From: an uncultured Clostridia bacterium
Lineage (GTDB): Bacteria; Bacillota; Clostridia; Oscillospirales; Oscillospiraceae
Direction of reading: 5' to 3'
Length of the DNA stretch: 64,000 nucleotides
Assembly: GCA_946550725.1 (NCBI GenBank)
Contig: CAMNQX010000001.1
Span: forward strand, 186,001 to 250,000
The translations under genes were made by a program, and so were the position numbers. Positions 46,163 to 55,103 of this stretch are shown piece by piece. The notes beneath the pieces are model-generated. The model saw nothing but the letters and a program-made list of their open reading frames with translations, was not told the origin of the DNA and made no database searches. Numbering within the stretch: the first letter of the stretch is position 1; every line of letters starts with the position of its first letter.

Positions 46163-46743
46163 CCCCGCTCCTCGCCCACGCACAGCTTGATCACGGCGGC
46201 GATGTCCTCGGGGCGTTCCCGGCAGTCGTCCTCCACCCACTTCATCAGGACCGCCGTCAGGCCGTGGCGGTAAAAGGTCATGATGTACCCGTGCTTTCTC
46301 TCCTCCACGCCAAAGCGGGACAGGATGGGAGAAAAGACCTGTTGAAAAAACTCCTCATAGGTGCGCTCCGCGCCGAAGCTCTCCATTTGCGTGTGGATGG
46401 CCTTGTAGACGTGCTTATTTTCCTCCACAAACGCCAGGTAGGGCAACAGCCACTTGTCCTTGACCAAAAACAGCTCGGACCGGGGCTTGTAGGAGATGGC
46501 GGCACTTCTCACGTCTGCCGCGGGAATACTGTTATGGAACCGCTCGTGGATCATGTCCACCGCCTCTGCCAGCAGCTCGGCGGTGTTCTCGTAGTGGAGG
46601 TAGAAGGTGGAGCGGCTGACTTCCGCCTTGGCGCAGATCTCCTTCACCGAGATGTATTGAAAATCCTTTTTCTCCATGAGGGCCAGCAGCGCTTCGGCCA
46701 TTCGCTTGGCGGTGTTGAAATATTTGCTCTCCGCCTTGTTCAT
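46159..46743 (-). CDS. TetR/AcrR-family transcriptional regulator
   Basis: 194 residues. The helix-turn-helix is clear at residues about 25-48 (YISVKEICAKAEVSRSTFYL, then HYENTAELL). The C-terminal part resembles the TetR_C_7 group (AFVEENKHVYKAI, YIMTFYRHGLTAVLMKWVED), which includes DhaS-like regulators. The ligand is unknown. GGGAGGGAAGGG precedes the ATG. It lies between two small membrane-protein genes on the same strand, the first 26 bases upstream and the second overlapping its stop, which suggests an operon controlled by this regulator. Confidence 0.88.
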   Translation of the reverse strand: MNKAESKYFNTAKRMAEALLALMEKKDFQYISVKEICAKAEVSRSTFYLHYENTAELLAEAVDMIHERFHNSIPAADVRSAAISYKPRSELFLVKDKWLLPYLAFVEENKHVYKAIHTQMESFGAERTYEEFFQQVFSPILSRFGVEERKHGYIMTFYRHGLTAVLMKWVEDDCRERPEDIAAVIKLCVGEERG

Positions 46744-46769
46744 GTCCCTTCCCTCCCCCGCTTGTTTGT

Positions 46770-47132
46770 TTACGACTCCCCGGCCTTGATCTCCTTGGCC
46801 AGCTCCATAATTTCAAAGGCGTACTTTTTCCGGCCCGCCGCCAGAAGCTTTTGGTAAAGGGGATAGTTGACCGCCACTGCGGCGATCCCAACGACCCCTA
46901 CCGCCACCCCGAGAGGCATGGCAAAGGCCAGTCCCGCGCCGATCTGCCCCATACAAAGGCACATCCCCACGCCCAGCAGCAGTGCGCCCACAACGCCGAA
47001 GGTGTACGCGAAAATTTCAGCGGGCAGCTTGGCCTTCTTGTCCAGCTTTTTCAGGGCGACCAGCTTGGAGGCGGGCTTTTGGTCATACTCCGCCGCGATG
47101 CGCTCGGCATAGGCTACGTCTAAATTTTTCAT
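46770..47132 (-). CDS. Small membrane protein with two central helices
   Basis: 120 residues from the ATG at 47132 (MKNLDVAYAERIAAEY); AAAGGAG lies upstream. The first 45 residues are charged and rich in Lys (SKLVALKKLDKKAKLPAE). Two hydrophobic helices follow (FAYTFGVVGALLLGVGMCLC and AMPLGVAVGVVGIAAVAVNY), then the basic and acidic tail GRKKYAFEIMELAKEIKAGE. I recall similar Firmicutes proteins, sometimes labelled dihydropteridine reductase, but nothing enzymatic is visible here, and I would not use that name. First gene of the unit with TetR and the six-helix protein. Confidence 0.75.
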   Translation of the reverse strand: MKNLDVAYAERIAAEYDQKPASKLVALKKLDKKAKLPAEIFAYTFGVVGALLLGVGMCLCMGQIGAGLAFAMPLGVAVGVVGIAAVAVNYPLYQKLLAAGRKKYAFEIMELAKEIKAGES

Positions 47133-47220
47133 GAAAACCACTCCTTTCGTTGATGGTCCCATGATAACAGGTTTTCCGCCGGAACAGAAGGACAGCCGGC
47201 TCAAAATGTGTCTGTTTGAA

Positions 47221-47250
47221 AAAAAGGAGCCTCTTTCGAGGCTCCTTTTT
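47221..47250 (-). terminator. Terminator of the ppdK transcript (also fits the opposite strand)
   Basis: AAAAAGGAGCCTC (47221-47233) pairs perfectly with GAGGCTCCTTTTT (47238-47250) around TTTC. On the minus strand the stem is followed by seven Ts. Confidence 0.9.
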
Positions 47251-47261
47251 GGGTTCTCCAG

Positions 47262-47397
47262 GGTGTCACGTTCGCGTTGGACGCGCTGTCCGCCGTGGCT
47301 TCCCTCCGTCTCGGGCCAAATCGCGGCGGCTATGCCGACTTACCAATTTGGCCCTCGCTCCGGTCCATCCCCGGCGGCGCGTCTACGCTCACGCTTC
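47262..47397. repeat. Structured dispersed repeat, copy A (3' of ppdK)
   Basis: The element abuts the ppdK stop codon. It contains GTGTCACGTTCGCGTTGGAC at 47263-47282 and a perfect 9-base outer stem, GGGCCAAAT (47313-47321) with ATTTGGCCC (47346-47354). Inside the stem is a GGCGGC-TAT-GCCGAC hairpin with one mismatch, and after it CTCGCTCC and GCGTCTACGCTCACGCTTC. The same order of blocks is found in copy B at 60616-60801. It lies between the stop and terminator and so would be transcribed in the 3' UTR. Confidence 0.75.
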
Positions 47398-50025
47398 TTA
47401 CCCGTTATTAATGGCCGCCTGTGCCGCCGCCAGACGGGCGATGGGCACCCGGAAGGGGGAACAGGAGACGTAGTCCAGTCCCACCTTGTGGCAGAACTCC
47501 ACGGAGACGGGGTCGCCGCCGTGCTCGCCGCAGATGCCCAGGTGGATATCCGGGTTGGCCTCGCGGCCCAGCTTGGCGGCCATGGCCACCAGGCGGCCCA
47601 CGCCAGTCTGGTCCAGGTGGGCGAAGGGATCCTGCTCATAGATCTTCTTATCGTAGTAGGCCTCCAGGAACTTGCCCGCGTCGTCCCGGGAGAAGCCGAA
47701 GGTCATCTGGGTCAGGTCGTTGGTGCCGAAGGAGAAGAAGTCGGCCTCCTTGGCGATCTCATCAGCGGTAAGGGCCGCCCGGGGGATCTCGATCATGGTG
47801 CCCACATGGTACTTCATGTTGGAGCCGGCGGCCTTGATGACCTCGTCGGCGGTGGCCACCACCACGCTCTTGACGTACTTCAGCTCCTTGACCTCGCCCA
47901 CCAGCGGGATCATGATCTCGGGCACGATCTTCCAGTCAGGGTGCTTGGCCTGGACGTTCAGCGCAGCCTTGATGACGGCGCGGGTCTGCATGGCGGCGAT
48001 CTCGGGGTAGGTGACCGCCAGGCGGCAGCCCCGGTGGCCCATCATGGGGTTGAACTCGTGGAGGCCGGCGATGATGGCCTTGATGTCCGCCACGCTCTTG
48101 CCCATGTCGGCGGCCAGCTTTTCAATGTCGTGCTCCTCGGTGGGGACGAACTCGTGGAGGGGGGGATCCAGGAAGCGGACGGTCATGGGCAGGCCGCCCA
48201 GGGCCTCGTACATTCCCTCAAAGTCGCTCTGCTGCATGGGCTCCAGCTTGGCCAGGGCCGCCTCGCGCTGCTCCACGGTGTCCGAGCAGATCATCTGGCG
48301 GATGGCGGGGATGCGGTCGTCGTTGAAGAACATATGCTCGGTGCGGCACAGGCCGATGCCCTTGGCGCCGAACTTCACAGCCTGGGCGGTGTCATGGGGA
48401 TTGTCGGCGTTGGTGCGGACCTGGAGGCGGGCGTACTTGTCCGCCCAGGCCATGACCCGGCCAAACTCGCCGCCGATGGAGGCGTCCACGGTGGCCACCG
48501 CGCCGTCATAGATATTGCCGGTGGAGCCGTCCAGGGAGAGCCAGTCGCCCTCGTGGAAGGTCTTGCCCGCCAGCTCGAACTTCTTGTTTTCCTCGTCCAT
48601 CTTGATGGCGCCGCAGCCGGAGACGCAGCACTTGCCCATGCCCCGGGCCACCACGGCGGCGTGAGAGGTCATGCCGCCGCGGACGGTGAGGATGCCCTGG
48701 GCGGCCTTCATGCCCTCGATGTCCTCGGGAGAGGTCTCCAGGCGGACCAGCACCACCTTCTCCCCCCGGGCAGCCCACTCCTTGGCTTCCTCGGCGGAGA
48801 AGACGATCTTGCCGCAGGCCGCGCCGGGAGACGCGCCCAGGGCGCGGGCCAGCACGGGGGCCTCCTTCAGGGCCTTGGGGTCAAACTGGGGATGGAGCAG
48901 GGTGTCCAGATTACGGGGGTCGATCATGGTCACGGCCTTCTTCTCGTCGATCATGCCCTCGTCCACCAGGTCGCAGGCGATCTTGAGGGCGGCGGCGGCG
49001 GTGCGCTTGCCGTTGCGGGTCTGGAGCATGAACAGCTTGCCGTCCTCCACGGTGAACTCCATGTCCTGCATGTCGCGGTAGTGGTCCTCCAGGGTCTTGC
49101 ACACCTGCTCGAACTGGGCAAAGGCCTCGGGGAACTTCTCCGCCATCTCGGCGATGGGCATGGGGGTGCGCACGCCGGCCACCACGTCCTCGCCCTGGGC
49201 GTTGGTGAGGAACTCACCAAACAATTTTTTCTCACCGGTGGCAGGATCGCGGGTAAAGGCCACGCCGGTGCCGCAGTTGTCGCCCATGTTGCCGAAGGCC
49301 ATGGACTGGACGTTGACGGCGGTACCCCAGGAATAGGGGATGTCGTTGTCCCGGCGGTAGACGTTGGCGCGGGGGTTGTCCCAGGAGCGGAACACCGCCT
49401 TGATGGCGCCCATGAGCTGCTCCTTGGGGTCGGAGGGGAAGTCGTCGCCGATCTTGGCCTTATACTCGGCCTTGAACTGGCCCGCCAGCTCCTTCAGGTC
49501 GTCGGCGGTGAGGTCCACGTCCAGGGTGATGCCCTTCTTCTCCTTCATGGCGTCAATGAGCTGCTCAAAGTACTTCTTGCCCACCTCCATGACCACGTCG
49601 GAGTACATCTGGATGAAGCGGCGGTAGCAGTCCCAGGCCCAGCGGGGGTTGCCCGACTTCCGGGCCATGACCTCCACCACCTCTTCGTTGAGGCCCAGGT
49701 TCAGGATGGTGTCCATCATGCCGGGCATGGAGGCCCGTGCGCCGGAGCGGACGGAGACCAGCAGGGGGTTTTCATGGTCGCCGAACTTCTTGCCGGTCAG
49801 CTCCTCCAGCATATCGATGTTCTTCATGATCTCCGCCTGGATCTCGGCGTTGATCTGACGGCCGTCCTCATAGTACTGGGTACAGGCCTCGGTGGTGATG
49901 GTGAACCCCTGGGGGACGGGCAGACCGATGGAGGTCATCTCGGCCAGGTTGGCTCCCTTGCCGCCCAGCAGCTCCCGCATGTCCTTGTTTCCCTCGGAGA
50001 ATTTGTACACATACTTCTTGGCCAT
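47398..50025 (-). CDS. ppdK: Pyruvate, phosphate dikinase
   Basis: 875 residues from the ATG at 50025 (MAKKYVYKFSEG), with GAGGGAAGG upstream; an ATG three codons earlier is possible. Catalyses ATP + pyruvate + Pi to and from AMP + PEP + PPi. Parts in order: nucleotide-binding domain (LLGGKGANLAEMTSIGLPVP), central swivelling His domain with catalytic His455 in GGMTSHAAVVARGMG, and C-terminal PEP/pyruvate barrel with LCRTEHMFF, MIPLVGEVKEL and GICGEHGGDP holding the catalytic Cys. The length is standard. In anaerobic Clostridia it usually works glycolytically with PPi or in gluconeogenesis. Own promoter at 50085-50113; terminator after a structured 3' repeat. Confidence 0.97.
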   Translation of the reverse strand: MAKKYVYKFSEGNKDMRELLGGKGANLAEMTSIGLPVPQGFTITTEACTQYYEDGRQINAEIQAEIMKNIDMLEELTGKKFGDHENPLLVSVRSGARASMPGMMDTILNLGLNEEVVEVMARKSGNPRWAWDCYRRFIQMYSDVVMEVGKKYFEQLIDAMKEKKGITLDVDLTADDLKELAGQFKAEYKAKIGDDFPSDPKEQLMGAIKAVFRSWDNPRANVYRRDNDIPYSWGTAVNVQSMAFGNMGDNCGTGVAFTRDPATGEKKLFGEFLTNAQGEDVVAGVRTPMPIAEMAEKFPEAFAQFEQVCKTLEDHYRDMQDMEFTVEDGKLFMLQTRNGKRTAAAALKIACDLVDEGMIDEKKAVTMIDPRNLDTLLHPQFDPKALKEAPVLARALGASPGAACGKIVFSAEEAKEWAARGEKVVLVRLETSPEDIEGMKAAQGILTVRGGMTSHAAVVARGMGKCCVSGCGAIKMDEENKKFELAGKTFHEGDWLSLDGSTGNIYDGAVATVDASIGGEFGRVMAWADKYARLQVRTNADNPHDTAQAVKFGAKGIGLCRTEHMFFNDDRIPAIRQMICSDTVEQREAALAKLEPMQQSDFEGMYEALGGLPMTVRFLDPPLHEFVPTEEHDIEKLAADMGKSVADIKAIIAGLHEFNPMMGHRGCRLAVTYPEIAAMQTRAVIKAALNVQAKHPDWKIVPEIMIPLVGEVKELKYVKSVVVATADEVIKAAGSNMKYHVGTMIEIPRAALTADEIAKEADFFSFGTNDLTQMTFGFSRDDAGKFLEAYYDKKIYEQDPFAHLDQTGVGRLVAMAAKLGREANPDIHLGICGEHGGDPVSVEFCHKVGLDYVSCSPFRVPIARLAAAQAAINNG

Positions 50026-50084
50026 GTGCTTCATCCTTCCCTCATGTGATAATATGGTGCCAGAGATATGCTTGTAATGAAATG

Positions 50085-50113
50085 ATTTTACCATTCTCCC
50101 TGGGAAATGACAA
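50085..50113 (-). promoter_or_regulatory. Sigma-A-type promoter for ppdK
   Basis: On the minus strand TTGTCA (50113-50108) and TAAAAT (50090-50085) are separated by 17 bases, and the start codon lies about 60 bases downstream. Confidence 0.65.
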
Positions 50114-50132
50114 GGGTGTTTCGGTAAAATTT

Positions 50133-52742
50133 TCAAAAATCTCCGTTCTTTTTCCCCACCGCTTTGGTCAACTCGCACACCGCCACCGGCGTCAGTGCCA
50201 GCGCCAGCACCGTCATCCACTGGAGTGCGGTCATGGGCGCGGTGGAAAACACCACCCGGAGGGGCGGCAGCAGAAGCACCGCCAGCTGCATGGCAAGGCC
50301 CACCAGGAACGCCTTGTTCATGGCCCGGTTGCCCAGCACCCCCATGGCGAACAGGGAGGACGTCTCGCTGCGGACGTTGAAGGCGTGAAACAGCTGGGTC
50401 AGGGTGAGGGTGGCGAAGGCCATGGTGTTGGCCGCGCCGCTGTCTCCGAACCGGTAGAGGCCCAAAAAGTACGCCGCCAGGGTCAGCGCCCCCACCATCA
50501 TCCCCTGCCACACCAGGCGGAAGGTAAATTTACCGTCGAAGAGCTTCTCCTTGCCGCCCCGGGGCGGCTCCTCCATGATCCCCTGTTCCACCGGCTCCAC
50601 CCCCAGGGCCAGGGCGGGAAGGGAGTCGGTCACCAGGTTGAGCCACAGCAGCTGGACGGGTACCAGGGGCATTTGGGCGAAGTCCAGCAGAGTGGCGACG
50701 AACAGGGTCAAAATTTCCCCGATGTTGCACGAGAGCAGATAGTGAATGGCCTTTTTGATGTTGGCGTAAATGCCCCGTCCCTCCGCCACGGCGGAGACGA
50801 TGGTGGAGAAGTTGTCGTCGGTCAAAATAAGGTGGGAGGCGGACTTGGCGACCTGGGTGCCCGTCTTGCCCATGGCGCAGCCGATGTCCGCCCGGCTCAG
50901 GGCGGGGGCGTCGTTGACCCCGTCCCCCGTCATGGCCACCACATGGCCCCGGGCCTGAAAGGCTTTGACAATGCGCATTTTATGCTCTGGGGTGACCCGG
51001 GCAAAGACGCGGATGCGCTCCACCTCCTCCTCCAGCTGCTCCTGGGTGAGGAAGTCCAGGTCTGTCCCGGTGACTGCGCTGCCGCTCTCTTCCAAAATCC
51101 CCAGCTCCTCCGCCACCGCCACGGCGGTGGAGCGGTGGTCGCCGGTGATCATCGCCACCTGGATGCCCGCTCGATGGCAGCGCTCCACCGCCGCCGCGGC
51201 CTCGGGGCGGGGCGGGTCCATCAGCCCCGCCAGACCCAAAAAGGTCAAATGCTGCTCCACACGCTGGGGAATGGGCTGCTTGGGCAGGGCGTCCAGCTCT
51301 GTCCGCGCCGCCGCCAGCACCCGCAGGGCCTCCCCGCCCAGCTTGGCGTTCACCCGCTCCACCTCCCGCCGCAGGGAGGGGGTCAGGGGCATTACCCCCG
51401 CGCCGGTGAGGATCTTGTCGCACCGGGCCAGCAGCAGGTCGGGCGCTCCCTTGACCATGGCCGTCACCTTGCCCCCCTCGCCGGGGTGGAAGGTGGTCAT
51501 CCGCTTGCGGGAGGAATCAAAGGGGATATCCCCCAGCCGGGGATATTTGCCCCGCAGCGCTTCCAGGCTCAGCCCCCGTTTTCCCGCCGCCTCCAACAGA
51601 GCCAGCTCGGTGGGATCGCCCACCCGTCCCCCGTCGGAGGTCAGGTCGGCGTCGTTGCACAGGACAAAGGCGGTGAGCGCCGCCGTCTCCCCCGCCGGGG
51701 CGAGGCTCCACAGGGCCTTCACCTCCATGCGGTTCTGGGTGAGGGTGCCCGTCTTGTCCGAGCAGATCACTCCCGCGCACCCCAGGGTCTCCACCGCGGG
51801 CAGCTTGGTGACGATGGCCCCCTGTTTCGCCAGCCGCTGGACGCCCAAAGCCAGCACGATGGTGACGATGGCGGGCAGGCCCTCGGGTATGGCGGCTACC
51901 GCCAAAGACACCGCCGTCAGGAACATCCCCAGCAGCTCCTTGCCCTGAAGCAGGCCCACGCCGAACATCACCGCGCATACGCACAGGCACAGGAAGGACA
52001 GGGTCTTGGAGATCTCCCCCATCTTCCGCTGCAGAGGGGTGGACCGGCTCTCCCCGTCCCCCAGCATCCCCGCGATGCGCCCCATCTCCGTATTCATTCC
52101 CGTGGCGGTGACCACCATAGAGCCTCGTCCCGCCACCGCCAGGGTGCCGGACAGAAGCATGTTGGAGCGTTCCGCCAGGGGGGTGTCCCCCGCCATGGGC
52201 CCGCCGGGGGCCTTGTCCACCGGGACGCTCTCCCCCGTCATGGCGCTCTCGTCGATGCGAAGGCCCGAGGCGGACAACAGCCGCCCGTCCGCGGGGACCT
52301 GGTCGCCCCCTTCTATGTACACCAGGTCGCCGGGCACCAGATCCCCGGCCTCCACCCGGCACAGCGCCCCGTCCCGCCGCACCAGCGCCGTGGGCGCGGC
52401 CATGTCCCGCAGGGCATCCAGCGCCTTTTGGGCGTGATCCTCCTGGGTAATGGACAGCACCGCGTTGACCACCACGATGAGCAAAATAATGCTGCTGTCC
52501 AGCCAGTCCTTGCCGCCCCCGGCCCACCACGACAGTCCTGCCGCCGCCAGCAGCACCAGGATCATGGGGTCCTTCAGCTGGCCCACCACACGGCGCAGAA
52601 GGGAGGGACGCTTCCCCGCGGTCAGGGTGTTGGGACCGTACCGTTCCAGACGGCGGGCCGCCTCCCCAACCTCCAACCCCCGCCGAGGGTCGCAGCCCAG
52701 CTCCTCCAATACCTCCTGGGCGGTCTCACAATAGCCGGTCAA
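50133..52742 (-). CDS. P-type Ca2+-transporting ATPase (type II)
   Basis: 869 residues, about ten membrane helices. Phosphorylated Asp329 is in CSDKTGTLTQNRM. The actuator loop has TGESVPVDK, helix four has the ion-site sequence AAIPEGLPAIV, the hinge TGDGVNDAPALSRADIG follows, and helices five and six have NIGEILTLFVA and LLWLNLVTDSLPALALG. These fit SERCA/PMR1-like bacterial Ca2+ pumps better than Mg2+ or K+ pumps, although the exact ion needs a test. N-terminal cation-ATPase and C-terminal cation-ATPase domains are present. The start is a TTG at 52742 with AAGGAAGGTG seven bases upstream. Located at the membrane, it exports Ca2+ from the cytosol (inference from family). Confidence 0.9.
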   Translation of the reverse strand: MTGYCETAQEVLEELGCDPRRGLEVGEAARRLERYGPNTLTAGKRPSLLRRVVGQLKDPMILVLLAAAGLSWWAGGGKDWLDSSIILLIVVVNAVLSITQEDHAQKALDALRDMAAPTALVRRDGALCRVEAGDLVPGDLVYIEGGDQVPADGRLLSASGLRIDESAMTGESVPVDKAPGGPMAGDTPLAERSNMLLSGTLAVAGRGSMVVTATGMNTEMGRIAGMLGDGESRSTPLQRKMGEISKTLSFLCLCVCAVMFGVGLLQGKELLGMFLTAVSLAVAAIPEGLPAIVTIVLALGVQRLAKQGAIVTKLPAVETLGCAGVICSDKTGTLTQNRMEVKALWSLAPAGETAALTAFVLCNDADLTSDGGRVGDPTELALLEAAGKRGLSLEALRGKYPRLGDIPFDSSRKRMTTFHPGEGGKVTAMVKGAPDLLLARCDKILTGAGVMPLTPSLRREVERVNAKLGGEALRVLAAARTELDALPKQPIPQRVEQHLTFLGLAGLMDPPRPEAAAAVERCHRAGIQVAMITGDHRSTAVAVAEELGILEESGSAVTGTDLDFLTQEQLEEEVERIRVFARVTPEHKMRIVKAFQARGHVVAMTGDGVNDAPALSRADIGCAMGKTGTQVAKSASHLILTDDNFSTIVSAVAEGRGIYANIKKAIHYLLSCNIGEILTLFVATLLDFAQMPLVPVQLLWLNLVTDSLPALALGVEPVEQGIMEEPPRGGKEKLFDGKFTFRLVWQGMMVGALTLAAYFLGLYRFGDSGAANTMAFATLTLTQLFHAFNVRSETSSLFAMGVLGNRAMNKAFLVGLAMQLAVLLLPPLRVVFSTAPMTALQWMTVLALALTPVAVCELTKAVGKKNGDF

Positions 52743-52797
52743 CTGCTGTCACCTTCCTTTCGGAAGGGCAGTCTACCACAACCTGTCCAAAAAAGAA

Positions 52798-52828
52798 CGG
52801 GAATTTTAGGCCAAGCCTAAAATTCCCG
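52798..52828 (-). terminator. Terminator after the metallophosphatase gene
   Basis: CGGGAATTTTAGGC (52798-52811) pairs perfectly with GCCTAAAATTCCCG (52815-52828). On the minus strand the stem is followed by TTCTTTTTT. It lies 50 bases after the stop and just before the P-ATPase gene. Confidence 0.85.
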
Positions 52829-52878
52829 CTTCATGCTTTTTCGCCGCCTGCGGACGGCGAACTCCGCGAGGCCTTTTC

Positions 52879-53988
52879 TTATGCTTGATATGCTCCGTAA
52901 TACCACCCGGTCACGCCGTTTTTCTTGCACAGCAGCCCGCGACCGGTGGTCCGCACCACACCCAACCGGTCCCCCGGCGCCACCGGCAGGCGGTAGTCGG
53001 TGGAGTCCTCGCAGGTGACGCCTTCGCCGTCGAAGCGGAGATACTCGTTGAGGACGTCCAGCTTCCGCCCGCTCTCCACATGGCGGCAGTGGGAAAATTC
53101 CTCCCCCCGCTCCAGCACCTCCAGAGCGCTGTGGCCCCAACGGATGTTCACCGAGGTCTCCGACGGGGCCTGCCCCTCCAGGGCGGTCACAACGGGAAAG
53201 CCGTCGTAGGAGACCACGGAAAAGCCCTCCACCGGGTGGTCGGGCAGGCGTAGGGCGTTGAGCTGCCCGTCCACCTTCAGGGTGCAGCCGCCGTCGATGC
53301 TGATGATATGGCTTTCTTCGTCAATGATAGGATCGGCGGAGGGGATGTCTCCCCGATAGAGGGTCACGGGGGTATGTCCCGCGATGACCCAGCGTTGAAA
53401 TTGCCGTCCCTGCTCCCAAAAGTGGTCGTTTTTCATGCAGTCAAAGGCCACCAGGCTGTCCAGCTCCGTCTCCCGTGGCACCCCGCCATGGACCAGCAGA
53501 TAGTCGTCGTTGATCAAAATGTGGGGCATGGCCCGCAAAAAGTCCAGCTCGGGGACAAACCGTTCCCGCAGCGTCTTGCGGGCCAGCGGGTAGTCCTTTC
53601 GCCCGCCTTCAATCGCCACCCCCGCCTCTTGGGCCATCTGGACCAGGACGCTGCGCTGGCCCAGGTTGCCGATCCACCGTTCAAAAAAGTCGTCCAGCAG
53701 CTCGCCGCCCTCATCGACAAAGTCCAGCACCAGGTTGTCGCAGTTGCCCAGTAAAAACCGCACATCAAAGTCCCGGCTCAGCTCCAGAAGATACCGGAGG
53801 GTCGCCAAGCTCCCCGCGTTGCGCTCCACGATGTCCCCCATGACGATCAGGGTGTCGGCGGCGGTGAAGTTCAGCTTCGCCAGCAGGCCCTTCAGCAGGG
53901 GAAGGTTGCCGTGGATGTCGCTGACGCAGAAGGTGCGCCGCCCCGGCTCCAGCACCAGCGGGGCCACCTTGGCGGTTGGACGCCTCAT
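52879..53988 (-). CDS. Calcineurin-like metallophosphatase with SH3-like C-terminal tail
   Basis: 369 residues from the ATG at 53988, which overlaps the prmA stop (ATGA). Metal motifs in order: SDIHGN, GDIVERN, GNCDN, LVHGGVP and AGHTPVT, as in serine/threonine or dinucleoside-polyphosphate phosphatases (PrpE/ApaH-like). An extra C-terminal part of about 60 residues ends with RLGVVRTTGRGLLCKKNGVTGWYYGAY-type text (quoted in pieces: VVRTTGRG, CKKNGVTGWYYG), which looks like a bacterial SH3 domain. There is no signal peptide. Substrate unknown; the coupling to prmA may be operon packing. The transcript ends at the terminator at 52798-52828. Confidence 0.85.
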   Translation of the reverse strand: MRRPTAKVAPLVLEPGRRTFCVSDIHGNLPLLKGLLAKLNFTAADTLIVMGDIVERNAGSLATLRYLLELSRDFDVRFLLGNCDNLVLDFVDEGGELLDDFFERWIGNLGQRSVLVQMAQEAGVAIEGGRKDYPLARKTLRERFVPELDFLRAMPHILINDDYLLVHGGVPRETELDSLVAFDCMKNDHFWEQGRQFQRWVIAGHTPVTLYRGDIPSADPIIDEESHIISIDGGCTLKVDGQLNALRLPDHPVEGFSVVSYDGFPVVTALEGQAPSETSVNIRWGHSALEVLERGEEFSHCRHVESGRKLDVLNEYLRFDGEGVTCEDSTDYRLPVAPGDRLGVVRTTGRGLLCKKNGVTGWYYGAYQA

Positions 53989-54938
53989 GCTCTCCCCTCC
54001 CCGGCCCAGCGGCACCCGAAGGCGCACCAGCCCTTGCGCTCCAAAGCATCCTCCACGACGAAGCCGTTCTCCTCCAGCGCGGCGCGCACCTCCCCGGCCC
54101 GGGTGTCAATGATCCCCGCGCAGAGGAACCGCCCGCCGGGTGCTAGCCACGGCCCCACCATGCCGCTGAGGGGAATGATCACGTCAGCCACGATGTTGGC
54201 TAAGATCAGGTCCCACTTCTCCCCCGCCAGCTCCGTTTGCAGGGACTTGTCCCCCAGCACGTCTCCGGCTAACAGACGGTAGCTTTCCAGGCTAACGCCG
54301 TTTAGCTCCCCATTTTCCCGCGCCACGTCGGGGGCCTTGGGGTCAATGTCCACCCCCAGGGCGTAGTCCGCCCCCAGCTTGAGGGCGGCGATGGACAGGA
54401 TGCCGCTGCCGCAGCCCAGGTCCAGCACCCGCTGCCCCTTGGCGGCGTAGCGCTCCACCTCCTCCAAACAGAGCTGGGTGGTGGGATGGGCGCCGGTGCC
54501 GAAGGTAAGGCCGGGATTGAGGATCAGGCTCACCCGCCCTGCCGGGGCTTCGCGGGGGAGCCACTCGGGCACCACATAGAGCCGCCGGCCGATCTCCAGC
54601 GGCTGGTAATACTTCTTCCAGCCGTTGGCCCAGTCCTCTTCCTCCATGGGGGTGACGGTGACGCTAATGTCCGTTAGCCCCGCCAGATACCCCGCCGCCT
54701 CCACCTTGCCGTCAGCGGTGGCGGGGACGTAGAATTTCACCTGGGCCACGCCGGTCATGCGCTTTTCCAGTTCCTCGTCCACATAGTCCCAGTACTGGCG
54801 GTTGTCCTCCAAAAAGCGGCGGAAGTCCTGCTCGTCCTCAATGACCAGCCCCTCCGCGCCGTTGGCGGTAAGGCGGGCTGTCAGGGCGTCCAGCTTTTCC
54901 GGCTTTGCCGCCAGGCAGTATTCCAACCACTGTGCCAT
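53985..54938 (-). CDS. prmA: Ribosomal protein L11 methyltransferase
   Basis: 317 residues from the ATG at 54938 (MAQWLEYCL). PrmA trimethylates lysines and the N-terminus of L11 with SAM. The N-terminal domain has the expected text (EDEQDFRRFLEDN, then EEEDWANGWKKYY), and the methyltransferase part has GTGAHPTTQLCLEE, LDLGCGSGILSIAALKLGA, VDIDPKA and LILANIVADVI. Length is as expected. Earlier in-frame codons have no family similarity and run into hairpins. Stop overlaps the metallophosphatase start. The hairpins at 54968-55032 lie upstream, so transcription may arise from within that gap. Confidence 0.95.
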   Translation of the reverse strand: MAQWLEYCLAAKPEKLDALTARLTANGAEGLVIEDEQDFRRFLEDNRQYWDYVDEELEKRMTGVAQVKFYVPATADGKVEAAGYLAGLTDISVTVTPMEEEDWANGWKKYYQPLEIGRRLYVVPEWLPREAPAGRVSLILNPGLTFGTGAHPTTQLCLEEVERYAAKGQRVLDLGCGSGILSIAALKLGADYALGVDIDPKAPDVARENGELNGVSLESYRLLAGDVLGDKSLQTELAGEKWDLILANIVADVIIPLSGMVGPWLAPGGRFLCAGIIDTRAGEVRAALEENGFVVEDALERKGWCAFGCRWAGEGRA

Positions 54939-54967
54939 ACATACACCCCCAAAAAAGCCTCGCAGAG

Positions 54968-55032
54968 TTTTGCCGCAAAGCGGCAAAATCGTCATAAAAT
55001 AATTTTTGCCAGGACATGCGCCTGGCAAAAAT
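54968..55032 (-). terminator. Two perfect hairpins between degV and prmA
   Basis: Stem one: ATTTTTGCCAGG (55002-55013) with CCTGGCAAAAAT (55021-55032), perfect over 12 pairs; on the minus strand it is followed by TATTTTATG, a weak T tract. Stem two: TTTTGCCGC (54968-54976) with GCGGCAAAA (54980-54988). The first is probably the degV terminator; the second lies in the leader of prmA. Confidence 0.55.
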
Positions 55033-55103
55033 CACTTCCCGGCCCGCAAGTGCGCCGCAGGGCGCGCGCCGTCGGGCCGCAAATCCACTTGGAAGCAAAC
55101 GCT

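Noticed and set aside
46770-47132. Dihydropteridine reductase
   Set aside because: A label I recall for similar proteins, but the sequence has two membrane helices and no nucleotide-binding motif.
50026-50511. N-terminal extension of ppdK by about 160 codons
   Set aside because: It runs through the ppdK promoter and the 3' end of the P-ATPase gene in another frame; PPDK proteins begin at MAKKYVYKF with a ribosome site.
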